Below, one piece after another: positions 46,328-54,932 of a stretch of 64,000 nt of DNA. The notes beneath the pieces were generated by a model. That model was not told the DNA's origin and ran no database searches. It saw nothing but the letters and a program-made list of their open reading frames with translations. Position numbers and translations under genes: made by a program. Within the stretch, counting starts at the first letter, position 1. Each line of letters begins with the position of its first letter. This DNA is from Candidatus Melainabacteria bacterium SSGW_16. Its GTDB lineage: Bacteria > Cyanobacteriota > Vampirovibrionia > 2-02-FULL-35-15. The stretch covers positions 124,001 to 188,000 of the forward strand of contig DUDS01000015.1 in assembly GCA_004769085.1 (NCBI GenBank). Direction: 5' to 3'.

Positions 46328-47265
46328 GAACTCTCAGACATTAAACTGCCTAATGCTGAATTAATTTGACTACCTATAATACTCATAAGCTCTTCATTTG
46401 CTGCTGCAAAAGATATTTCTGCTGCAACACTTTTTAATTCTGATCTAAGTTCAGAGGCTGTACTTGTGGAAGATTGAGATCCGCCAGATTCAGATGTACT
46501 TTGCTTCAACCTGGAAACAATTGAATTAACCTTAGCTAATTCTGTCTGAAGTTCAGCACTTAGATCCTCTTTTCTTGCTTCAAGCACTTCTTTTGACTGA
46601 AATGAAGCCAGCGCACCAAATAATCCCATGAGTTCATTTATCCTTCGTCTTAGATTTGCAGCCATAGCAATTGCTTCTGCATTCTGGAGGTCATTATTTT
46701 GATCGCCACCTACATCCTGATTATCTACACCTGTATTTGAATCAGATGTAGCAGTAGTACCACTTTGAGTCTGGTAAACTTTTGTCCAGAATTCAGCTGA
46801 AGCCTTAAGAAAATCTCTGTATGCAATAGCTACTTTCAATTCAGCTTGTATACTTGCAAGGTTGTTTGGGTCCACATTTGAGACTGATGTATTAGATGTG
46901 GTTCCGGTATTATATGCTTCCAGAAGCTTTTCCAGATCGCTAACTCTTGTATCAGTCATTTGCTGCATGGTTGTAATATCCTCAAGTCTTGCCTGTGCAT
47001 CAGAGGAGTTAGAAAGTCCGTCATTTGTTACTGCTTCAAAAAGACTATCTCTTCGAACCTGAAGTTCAGCAGTTACAGCTTCAAAGTTAGTATTATCAAC
47101 GCCTGTAACCCTGTAACCAAGATACTGGTTTAGAGTCAGTGAACCAAACAACGCTTCAAGGGCCATAAGTTTATGCTCTAGAATGTCTGTCTGGCTGTTA
47201 ACATCTACCATAACAGCATTTGAATCGTAACTTAAAAAGGTTGGTACTATGGAAAGTATAAACAT
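46324..47265 (-). CDS. Coiled-coil protein, third member of a local family
   Basis: A 313-residue, Ser/Thr/Asn/Gln-rich protein with several helical heptad regions (TAELQVRRDSLFEAV; ARKEDLSAELQTELAKVN) separated by low-complexity linkers. LKASAEFWTKVYQTQSG resembles AKAREFWDTQLEDIKKQL in the protein encoded at 48653, suggesting a shared module. No enzymatic domain is visible, unlike its two neighbours. The start is uncertain: ATG 47265 gives a short hydrophobic N-terminus, ATG 47211 gives MVDVNSQTDIL, more like the neighbours. Role unknown; possibly a secreted or structural partner. Confidence 0.65.
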   Translation of the reverse strand: MFILSIVPTFLSYDSNAVMVDVNSQTDILEHKLMALEALFGSLTLNQYLGYRVTGVDNTNFEAVTAELQVRRDSLFEAVTNDGLSNSSDAQARLEDITTMQQMTDTRVSDLEKLLEAYNTGTTSNTSVSNVDPNNLASIQAELKVAIAYRDFLKASAEFWTKVYQTQSGTTATSDSNTGVDNQDVGGDQNNDLQNAEAIAMAANLRRRINELMGLFGALASFQSKEVLEARKEDLSAELQTELAKVNSIVSRLKQSTSESGGSQSSTSTASELRSELKSVAAEISFAAANEELMSIIGSQINSALGSLMSESS

Positions 47266-47413
47266 ATAAATTAAATAACCTGTGGAACTGTCGGAAACCA
47301 GGATAAATTAATCAGAATTTTCATTAAGAAGAGGTAAATGCATTAGTTTTAATAAGATTAATTATGGTTAATTTACAGACAAGTGTTTAATGAATCACAT
47401 TCTAGAACTAAAT

Positions 47414-48526
47414 TTATGCAGCATTTCTTGCATTTGGATTAGAAACTTCCATTACTTCATTACCCATATCACTCATTGCATTTTGTAAAGCCCCAACGCT
47501 TACTGTAATTGGTTTATTAGTACCAGGATCAAATAATAATGCCATTCCATCTCTGATCCCCATAAGTACAACAGCATGACCACTAGAAGTTAAATCTTTT
47601 CCTAAAAACTCCTCATATTTTTCAGGATTAACTGCAAGCATATATTTTTTCCCACTATTCAATCCATTCATAAGATCACCAACGCTTGCTTCACCAACAT
47701 TTGCATTTAATCCAAGTTTTCGTAATCCACCAGCAGCAGTACTTAATGTAGTTCCTTCACTTTCATCCATAGATGCACCTGATAGACCTCTCATCTGTTC
47801 AATCTGTGAATCAGCTTCGCCTGCACCACCACCCATTGCTCCAAAATAACGAGCCAACATTACACTTGATGCAAAAGCACAATTACCGTTATTAGGTCCG
47901 CCATCCTCATTTGGATTAGAAGAACCCCCTATCTGGCTTACAAACCATTCAGATGCTTTTCCAAGCATATTACCAAATGCGCTGAGTCCATCTTTTACTG
48001 CATTCCCTACAGTATCAACAGCATTGCCAAGAAAGTCTTTTACGGCATTATAACCCTGGTTTACAAACCCGCTCATTGAGTCATAAGCCTGATTAAAAGC
48101 ACTATCGAATAAGCCTCCAAGTTCAGATCCACTATTTCCAGAATTCAATGATCCGAGTGAATTATTATCAGAGGAAGCTATTGAACTTACTGAGGAGGAT
48201 GGAGATGTAGCAGAACCACCTGTATAACTGCCTAGTACTTGTTGAACTTCTGCAATTCTGCTTTGATAATAACCTTCAAGTACTTCATTTAATTTGTTCT
48301 GGGTTCCTACTGTATTATTTCCATTATTATTATCACTTCTTCCAGCCTGAAGACTTTCCTGAAGAATCTGATTATTATTCCTTACATCTTCTAGCTGCCT
48401 TTCAAGATAACTAAGGTTAGCAAGCAATCTGACCTTCTCAGTGGACTGGCCATTATTAGACTGCTGCTGTTTTTGTCCGTCAGCGGCTTTGGTATTTTGG
48501 TTTTGATTGACGTAAGGTGTCTGCAT
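47414..48526 (-). CDS. Putative C39-like cysteine peptidase with coiled-coil, low-complexity N-terminus
   Basis: A 370-residue protein. Residues 1-100 are Gln/Asn-rich with a coiled coil (LANLSYLERQLEDVRNNNQI); 100-140 is Ser/Gly-rich; 140-200 holds amphipathic repeats (NQGYNAVKDFLGNAVDTVG). The last ~160 residues form a papain-like C39-type domain: Cys216 in NNGNCAFASSVML, His317 in SSGHAVVLMGI, Asp333 in LLFDPGTNKPI. SGKKYMLAVNPEKYEEF matches SGKNAIVAVNPQSYSN in the next protein. No signal peptide is seen. It could be a secreted effector or self-processing protease; this is inference from the fold. Confidence 0.68.
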   Translation of the reverse strand: MQTPYVNQNQNTKAADGQKQQQSNNGQSTEKVRLLANLSYLERQLEDVRNNNQILQESLQAGRSDNNNGNNTVGTQNKLNEVLEGYYQSRIAEVQQVLGSYTGGSATSPSSSVSSIASSDNNSLGSLNSGNSGSELGGLFDSAFNQAYDSMSGFVNQGYNAVKDFLGNAVDTVGNAVKDGLSAFGNMLGKASEWFVSQIGGSSNPNEDGGPNNGNCAFASSVMLARYFGAMGGGAGEADSQIEQMRGLSGASMDESEGTTLSTAAGGLRKLGLNANVGEASVGDLMNGLNSGKKYMLAVNPEKYEEFLGKDLTSSGHAVVLMGIRDGMALLFDPGTNKPITVSVGALQNAMSDMGNEVMEVSNPNARNAA

Positions 48527-48652
48527 AAGTACCTTGACTTAGACAGTTAGTTAAACACCAACAGATTAAAGAAAGTTTAAAAGAAAAATTGGGCTATTGC
48601 CAAGAGGTATAACCCTGACAAATGTTATAAACATTCTGGTTTTAATTTCCTG

Positions 48653-49864
48653 TTAAGGAGATTGGGTTTGTTGTCTTTGATACATATCTTCTTCTTTTTT
48701 TCTTATAGCCTGTTTATCAAGGTCATATGTATTAGATCTTCGAGCAGGATCATATAAATTACCATCTTCTGGTTTTATGTCATCTCCTGTAACAGGATCA
48801 GGATTGTCTAAGTTCTTATCAGTGGAATATCCAGGATACTCTTGGTATCCTGGACTGCTAGGGCTGTTAGGACTTTCAGGATTTTTAGGATCTGATAATG
48901 AATCTTCTATTTTAATTGTGTTTTTAACAGGATCATAGTCTTTGGCTTCAATTGAAATCCAGTGTGAACTTTTTCCGGGACTATTTGAGTAAGATTGTGG
49001 ATTCACAGCAACAATTGCATTTTTTCCACTTGAAAGTGTTTTCTTTAAATTATCTATCCCTCTTTGAGGAGGTTGATTAAGAATCTGTCCCATCCGTTGT
49101 GGAGAAGTTCCACCACCAGATAGATCTCCTGTAAAATTAGTTTTTCTATTCAGAGCATTTGATACTGCTTTCATCCCACAAGAATAATTATCGTTTTGAC
49201 CATAAATAGTACCATTATCTTCTCCAGTTGGATTCACCCCAAAGAAAGTACCATTATATTTATCTGCTCCTCCAGGTAAGCTGTTCATTGCTTTATCTAA
49301 TGTCCCTAAATCCATTCCAATATTTTTACCTAATCCCATAGAATCATCTTCACCATTGCCAGAAACTGGTTGCTGGCCTCCTTGAGGATTAGCAGTTAAT
49401 GTATTTGTTTCTGAACCAGACCCAGGTTGTACTTCCTGAACATTATTGTCAGGAGCAATTGATTTGTTTTCATTTCCTGAATTAAGGGGAGGAGAGCCAG
49501 TAGAATCAATTCCTAACTGACCCGACACATACGTAAGCTGCTTCTTTATATCTTCTAATTGTGTGTCCCAAAACTCTCGTGCTTTTGCAGTCTGAATAAC
49601 TGATGCAAATTTATTTCCGCCATCCTGAACATTAAGCTGCTTTGTAATTTCTTTTTCTTCACTGGACTGTGTACCACCAGGATTTGTAGTCTGAGGAGAT
49701 TGCCCAGCTTCAGCTGCTTTCCCTCTTAAATTAGCAATCTCATTGTTTAATGATGTAAACTTTTGAATATACAGTGAAGTGTCAGAAGAAAACCCGCCTT
49801 TATCATTTTGGCCGTTATTTACATTAAGTTTTTGTTCTCTTGAACCTGCTACTGCAGCTACCAT
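48653..49864 (-). CDS. Putative C39-like cysteine peptidase, second family member
   Basis: A 403-residue protein with a coiled-coil N-terminus (LYIQKFTSLNNEIANLRG; AKAREFWDTQLEDIKKQL) and a long Gly/Asn/Pro-rich linker. The C39-like domain has Cys229 in DNYSCGMKAVSNAL, His301 in KSSHWISIEA and Asp321 in KIEDSLSDP. The C-terminal ~75 residues are Pro/Asp-rich and likely disordered. It has a strong Shine-Dalgarno (GGAGG, 8 bases before ATG 49864) that lies inside an 11-bp inverted repeat, so translation may be regulated by mRNA folding. First gene of the three-gene set. Confidence 0.68.
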   Translation of the reverse strand: MVAAVAGSREQKLNVNNGQNDKGGFSSDTSLYIQKFTSLNNEIANLRGKAAEAGQSPQTTNPGGTQSSEEKEITKQLNVQDGGNKFASVIQTAKAREFWDTQLEDIKKQLTYVSGQLGIDSTGSPPLNSGNENKSIAPDNNVQEVQPGSGSETNTLTANPQGGQQPVSGNGEDDSMGLGKNIGMDLGTLDKAMNSLPGGADKYNGTFFGVNPTGEDNGTIYGQNDNYSCGMKAVSNALNRKTNFTGDLSGGGTSPQRMGQILNQPPQRGIDNLKKTLSSGKNAIVAVNPQSYSNSPGKSSHWISIEAKDYDPVKNTIKIEDSLSDPKNPESPNSPSSPGYQEYPGYSTDKNLDNPDPVTGDDIKPEDGNLYDPARRSNTYDLDKQAIRKKEEDMYQRQQTQSP

Positions 49865-49866
49865 AC

Positions 49867-49905
49867 TTTAATCCTCCGCAAGAATTGAAACATGGGAGGA
49901 TTAAA
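49867..49905 (-). promoter_or_regulatory. Hairpin that sequesters the Shine-Dalgarno of the 48653-49864 gene
   Basis: On the mRNA strand TTTAATCCTCC (49905-49895) is perfectly complementary to GGAGGATTAAA (49877-49867), with a 17-base loop. The second arm contains GGAGG, the ribosome binding site, 8 bases before the ATG. Folding would hide the site; opening by temperature, a protein, a small RNA or a ligand would expose it. Confidence 0.7.
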
Positions 49906-50073
49906 TCCTACTTAAAAAAATAGGCAAAAATATAATATAATCTTTTAGATCTAGTACACCTCTTTTTTTTAAAAATAAATTTTCCTGTAGTGAGTTTTAC
50001 TCATCCTACATTTAACAGTCAAACGGTTAAATACAGGTAATCACTTTAATTAAATTCACCTAAGATTTTTGTA

Positions 50074-51978
50074 CTAATTTTTGACGTTAATTTCATTCAC
50101 CACTGAATATTCTCTTGGGTTTTTAAAATAAAGCCCTGCAAGTATAAGCGGACTGTTCCAATTATTTTGCCTCTCCGGTTTCCAAGCATTAAGTCCCATA
50201 GAATCAGACTTTTTTCTGTTACATTCAAAACAACATGCAAATAAATTTTCAGCATCATAATTAAACTGAGGGAATTTACTTGCAGGCAAAAAATGATCAT
50301 AAGATGCTGAATGTTCTTTTAATACATGCACAGTTATTGTTTCTCCCTGGTTATTTATATAATCACTAAAAGCATTTTGAGAGTGAGGAATAGCTGTTTT
50401 TACTATCTTTGGATCCAGTAACTGTTTCCCGCAATAAACACATGTCCAGTTATCTCTTTCCCAGACGCTATAAAGTATTTTGTCTTCTGGTTTATTTCTT
50501 TGATTATTTGATTTATCTTCTTTATCCTCAAATTCTGGTGAAACTATTTTTCTCTGAATAACTGATTGTTCCATGGAATAATCAAGATAAATTTTTCTTC
50601 CCAATTCTGACAAATTATTAAAAAAGCTGGACTGGGATCTTTCATCACCTGTTATTTCACCACTAAAAACTACTTGAAAGCTGTCTTCAAATATACTGCC
50701 AATTTCAAACACGGTCTTAATCCCTGTTTTTATCATATTTGCTATTAATTTATCAGAAAAAACAATCCGGCACTTTAAATTACTCACAGAAAATAAATTT
50801 AAATCAGAACTATAAGATAATTGAGTCGGCTCAGCTTCTTTATAAAAATCAATTGCTGCCTGTGAATAATCAGAATGCGCCCGGATCAATCTAGACTGTT
50901 CTGTCTTATTATTTAAATCAATGAATTTGTTTTCAAAATCATTTTCTTTTATCTCAGGTAGGGAATAAACAGAATTCTCCTTATACTTTTCTTTATAGTG
51001 TTTTGATATTCCTTCCTGCAATATTCGAAAAATAAGATTATAAACCTCATTGGAACTGGTATAACGAACTTCTTTTTTTGAAGGGTGAACATTTACATCA
51101 ACAAATCCAGGCTTAAAATTAAGATTTAGAACTATAACCGGATATTTCCCGCCTGGTAATAATCCCTCAAATGCATTTTGAATTGCTTTTGAAATTATCT
51201 GACATTTAACAGGTCTTTTATTTATAAAAATTAAAATGGACTTTCTGTCACTCCTTGAAATTTCAAGAGAGCTAATATAACCATGAATTGATAAAAAATT
51301 ATTTTCCCCTATAATATTTATTAATTTTGATTTTAAATCATTTCCCAATAGTTCAACAATTACCTGCTGTAACTCAGAAGAACCTGAGGTTTCAAGCACA
51401 GTGCTTTTATTATTTATAAGCTTGAATGAAACTTCAGGATGAGACAGTGCATGAGAAAGAACTACATCATATATATGTCCAAGCTCAGTTGATTCTGACT
51501 TAAGGAATTTAAGTCTTGCAGGAACATTATAAAAAAGATCTTCAATTTCAAATGAGGTCCCACTGGACACAGCAGCACTTTTTTGTGTTATATTGTCTTC
51601 TTTTATTCTTAATTCAAAACCATTTTCTTCATCTTTGAACCTGGAAACACAAGTAACCTTGCTTATAGAAGAAACTGAAGCTAAAGCTTCTCCGCGAAAA
51701 CCAAGTGTACTTATTCCCCAGAGATCATTAATATCATTAATTTTGCTGGTTGCATGTCTTGAAAATAACAGAGGAATATTCCTGGAATGTATTCCTTCCC
51801 CATTATCTGAAACCTTTATATATTTTCCTGATCTTTGAACTACTATTTCAATTTTTGAAGCATTGGCATCAATAGAATTTTCAATTAATTCTTTTACTAC
51901 TGAAGCAGGTCGTTCAATAACTTCACCAGCCGCAATTTTCTTTATAAGCTCTTCTGAGAGTTGTTTGATATAAGTCAT
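50074..51978 (-). CDS. mutL: MutL-type mismatch repair protein with C-terminal HNH nuclease domain
   Basis: A 634-residue protein. Residues 1-330 are canonical MutL: GHKL motifs KKIAAGEVIERPASVVKELI, ENSIDA, VSDNGEGI and STLGFRGEALASVSSIS, then DLFYNVPARLKFLK and the transducer end VDVNVHPSKKEVRY. I find no MutL_C endonuclease motif (DQHAxxE) or C-terminal dimerisation signature. Instead residues ~505-592 form an HNH domain: WERDNWTCVYCGK (Cys513, Cys516), SYDHFLPASK (Asp561-His562), AENLFACCFECNRKK (Asn578, Cys583, Cys586). The linker (330-500) is unrecognised. One continuous frame. The HNH may supply the nicking activity that MutL_C normally provides. Confidence 0.92.
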   Translation of the reverse strand: MTYIKQLSEELIKKIAAGEVIERPASVVKELIENSIDANASKIEIVVQRSGKYIKVSDNGEGIHSRNIPLLFSRHATSKINDINDLWGISTLGFRGEALASVSSISKVTCVSRFKDEENGFELRIKEDNITQKSAAVSSGTSFEIEDLFYNVPARLKFLKSESTELGHIYDVVLSHALSHPEVSFKLINNKSTVLETSGSSELQQVIVELLGNDLKSKLINIIGENNFLSIHGYISSLEISRSDRKSILIFINKRPVKCQIISKAIQNAFEGLLPGGKYPVIVLNLNFKPGFVDVNVHPSKKEVRYTSSNEVYNLIFRILQEGISKHYKEKYKENSVYSLPEIKENDFENKFIDLNNKTEQSRLIRAHSDYSQAAIDFYKEAEPTQLSYSSDLNLFSVSNLKCRIVFSDKLIANMIKTGIKTVFEIGSIFEDSFQVVFSGEITGDERSQSSFFNNLSELGRKIYLDYSMEQSVIQRKIVSPEFEDKEDKSNNQRNKPEDKILYSVWERDNWTCVYCGKQLLDPKIVKTAIPHSQNAFSDYINNQGETITVHVLKEHSASYDHFLPASKFPQFNYDAENLFACCFECNRKKSDSMGLNAWKPERQNNWNSPLILAGLYFKNPREYSVVNEINVKN

Positions 51979-51984
51979 GGTTAC

Positions 51985-51990
51985 ATTTTA
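51985..51990 (-). promoter_or_regulatory. TAAAAT box 6 bases before mutL ATG (leaderless start candidate)
   Basis: TAAAAT on the minus strand followed by 6 bases and ATG 51978. No Shine-Dalgarno is visible. Confidence 0.3.
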
Positions 51991-52014
51991 ACTTATGTCA
52001 AAATGTTATACTTA

Positions 52015-52115
52015 CCGCCCTCCTCGCTCATTCTTCGCTTGTCAGGCTTTGCAATGTGCTCCGGGTGTACCATTCATTACATCTACAGATTTTGCCGAAT
52101 AAATCGTCAAAATCT
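52015..52115. repeat. Dispersed ~100-bp hairpin-ended element, copy B
   Basis: Begins CCGCCCTCCTCGCTCATTC and ends in AGATTTTGCCGA - ATAAA - TCGTCAAAATCT (52087-52115). It aligns with copy A (29299-29402) over its length with small gaps. It lies between mutL and clpB, both on the minus strand. Confidence 0.6.
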
Positions 52116-52166
52116 TACTAGATAAATAGGTTGCTCGAAAATGTTACGTAAGCTAAGCAGTAACCA

Positions 52167-54815
52167 TTAGGCTTTAACCTTCTCAAGCACTTTACTAAAC
52201 ACAAGCTTATCACCATCATAATCAATTCTTATAACATCACCTTCAGAGAAATTCCCACTTAATAATTCTGTTGCCAGCTCGTTTTCAAGTTCTTTCTGAA
52301 TCAGTCTTTTCAATGGTCTTGCACCAAAAGTAGGATCATATCCTATGGTAACCAGATGATCTTTTGCATCATCTGTAAGTTCAAGTTTTATTTTCTTTTC
52401 TTCAAGTCTCTGCTTAACTCTGTTCAACTGGATTTCAACAATTTTCTTTAAATCATTTGCTTTAAGAGGATTAAATACAACTATTTCATCAACTCTGTTT
52501 AAAAACTCAGGCCTAAAATGTTCCTTTAAAAGTTCAAATGCCTTTTCTTTTATTTGATCATAGTATTGCTCCTGGTTACTGCCACTCACACTGAGTTTTA
52601 GCTGATGCTCTAAAATAATCTGACTCCCAATATTACTTGTCATTATTATAATTGTATTTTTAAAATCAACTACTCTGCCCTGTGAATCAGTAAGCCTGCC
52701 ATCATCAAGAACCTGCAACAATACATTAAAGACATCAGCATGTGCTTTTTCAATTTCATCAAATAATATAACCGAATATGGTTTTCTTCTTACCTGTTCT
52801 GTCAGTTGTCCTCCCTCTCCATAACCAATATATCCGGGAGGCGCACCAATTAACCTGCTTACAGTATGTCTTTCCTGATATTCACTCATATCAATCCTGA
52901 TGATATTTTGTTCATTATCAAACAAAACATATGCAAGTGTTTTAGCAAGCTCTGTTTTACCAACACCTGTAGGTCCAAGAAATATAAATGAACCAATTGG
53001 TTTCTGGGGATCACTAAGTCCTGAACGTGATCTTCGTATAGCATTTGAAACTGCTTTTACAGCTTCATCCTGACTGATTACTTTTTTATGTACTTCTTCT
53101 TCAAGTTTTATTAATTTTTGTTTTTCACCTTCAAGAAGTTTACTTACAGGAATGTGGGTCCATTTTGAAACTACATCAGCAATATCATCCTCATTTATTT
53201 CTTCTTTTAACAACCTGTTATTTTTCCCATCTCCCTGAAATCCGGAAGCACCGCGAAGTCTTTTTTCAAGCTCAGCAAGCTTTCCGTATTTTAATTCAGC
53301 AGCTCTCTGTAAATCTGTTTCCCTTTCAGCTTGCTCAATTTTTATTTTTGTATTTTCTATCTCTTCTTTTATCCGACGAACCGAAGAAATAGATTCTTTT
53401 TCTTTTACCCACTGAACCTTAAGAACATCTGCCTTTGACTGGAGTTCAGTAAGCTCTTTTTCAAGTTTTTCAAGCCTTTCTTTTGAAGCAGGGTCTGTTT
53501 CTTTCTTCAGTGCTTCTTTTTCAATGCTAAGCTGGATTCTTCTTCTTTCAAGCTCATCAAGTTCAACAGGCATTGAATCAATTTCTATTCTTAGCTTTGC
53601 AGCTGCTTCATCTACAAGGTCTATTGCCTTATCAGGTAAAAATCTGTCTGAAATATATCTATGGCTTAATACTGCAGCACTTACAAGTGCAGCATCTTTA
53701 ATCCTCACACCATGATGAACTTCATATTTTTCACGAAGTCCTCTTAAAATGGAAATAGTCTCTTCAACTGTAGGTTCATCAACCAAAACAGTCTGAAATC
53801 TTCTTTCAAGAGCCGCATCCTTTTCTATATGTTTTCTATACTCATCTAATGTCGTAGCACCAATACAATGCAGTTCTCCTCTTGCAAGTGGCGGTTTTAA
53901 TAAATTACCTGCATCCATTGAGCCTTCACCTGTAGTACCTGCTCCTACAACTGTATGTAATTCATCAATAAACAAAATAATCTCACCTTCATGAGACTGT
54001 ACTTCCTTTAAAACTGCTTTTAATCTTTCTTCAAATTCCCCTCTAAATTTTGCACCTGCAATAAGTGCACCCATATCAAGAGCAACTACTTTTTTATTCT
54101 TAAGTCCTTCAGGCACATCTCCCCGCACAATTCTTTGTGCAAGTCCTTCAACAATTGCTGTTTTTCCTACACCAGGCTCTCCAATAAGCACAGGGTTGTT
54201 TTTTGTTCGTCTTGATAAAACCTGAATAACTCTTCTTATTTCTTCATCACGACCTATAACAGGATCAAGTTTCCCTTTTTGAGCAATTTCTGTAAGATCT
54301 CTGCCATATTTATTTAATGCATCAAATGTTGCTTCAGGGGTCGGGCTTGTAATCCTTTGGTTACCTCTGATTTTAGTAAGAACTTTTAAAATTTGTTCTT
54401 TTGTAACACCTTCTTCTTTTAAAATCTTTTGTGCTTCTCCTTTAGTTCCCTGAGGATCGCATAAAGAAAGTAAAATATGTTCAACACTAATATACTCATC
54501 CTTCATATTTTTTGCTTCTTCGAATGCTTTCTCAAGCAAAGAATTTGATCTGTTACTTAAATAAAGCTGCTCACCACTACTTGCAGATGCCCTGCCTTTG
54601 GGCTGTTTCGAAAGATAATCATGGAGTTTATCTAGTATTTGCTTTTTACTTACTCCAATACGATCAAATATCTGCGGGACTATCTCGTTAGGCTGCTCAA
54701 CAAGTGAAATCAAAATATGTTCAGGCTCAAGAACACTATGCTCATACTTTTCAAGCAAAGTACGGCATGACGAGAGTGCAGACTGGGAATTTAAAGTTAA
54801 CTTATTAAAATCCAT
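52167..54815 (-). CDS. clpB: ATP-dependent chaperone ClpB
   Basis: An 882-residue Hsp100 disaggregase. The N domain holds two Clp_N repeats (residues 1-145). NBD1 has Walker [14 protein letters not shown] and Walker [16 protein letters not shown]. The coiled-coil M domain at about 400-530 distinguishes ClpB from ClpA/ClpC. NBD2 has [16 protein letters not shown] and [16 protein letters not shown]. No ClpP-binding loop is seen. It solubilises aggregates with DnaK. A TATAAT lies only 6 bases before the ATG; no CIRCE element is present. Confidence 0.97.
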   Translation of the reverse strand: MDFNKLTLNSQSALSSCRTLLEKYEHSVLEPEHILISLVEQPNEIVPQIFDRIGVSKKQILDKLHDYLSKQPKGRASASSGEQLYLSNRSNSLLEKAFEEAKNMKDEYISVEHILLSLCDPQGTKGEAQKILKEEGVTKEQILKVLTKIRGNQRITSPTPEATFDALNKYGRDLTEIAQKGKLDPVIGRDEEIRRVIQVLSRRTKNNPVLIGEPGVGKTAIVEGLAQRIVRGDVPEGLKNKKVVALDMGALIAGAKFRGEFEERLKAVLKEVQSHEGEIILFIDELHTVVGAGTTGEGSMDAGNLLKPPLARGELHCIGATTLDEYRKHIEKDAALERRFQTVLVDEPTVEETISILRGLREKYEVHHGVRIKDAALVSAAVLSHRYISDRFLPDKAIDLVDEAAAKLRIEIDSMPVELDELERRRIQLSIEKEALKKETDPASKERLEKLEKELTELQSKADVLKVQWVKEKESISSVRRIKEEIENTKIKIEQAERETDLQRAAELKYGKLAELEKRLRGASGFQGDGKNNRLLKEEINEDDIADVVSKWTHIPVSKLLEGEKQKLIKLEEEVHKKVISQDEAVKAVSNAIRRSRSGLSDPQKPIGSFIFLGPTGVGKTELAKTLAYVLFDNEQNIIRIDMSEYQERHTVSRLIGAPPGYIGYGEGGQLTEQVRRKPYSVILFDEIEKAHADVFNVLLQVLDDGRLTDSQGRVVDFKNTIIIMTSNIGSQIILEHQLKLSVSGSNQEQYYDQIKEKAFELLKEHFRPEFLNRVDEIVVFNPLKANDLKKIVEIQLNRVKQRLEEKKIKLELTDDAKDHLVTIGYDPTFGARPLKRLIQKELENELATELLSGNFSEGDVIRIDYDGDKLVFSKVLEKVKA

Positions 54816-54821
54816 AAACTA

Positions 54822-54827
54822 ATTATA
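54822..54827 (-). promoter_or_regulatory. -10 box 6 bases before clpB ATG (leaderless start candidate)
   Basis: Perfect TATAAT on the minus strand, 6 bases before ATG 54815; the transcript would begin at the start codon. No -35 consensus at 17 bases. Confidence 0.4.
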
Positions 54828-54932
54828 TCTATCCACATAAACAATATGCCCACTTTAAGAGTTCTTATATTGATATAGTACAACAGCTAAAGATAATTGA
54901 AATTAATATTTTTTTAAGAATGCATGCAGTTT

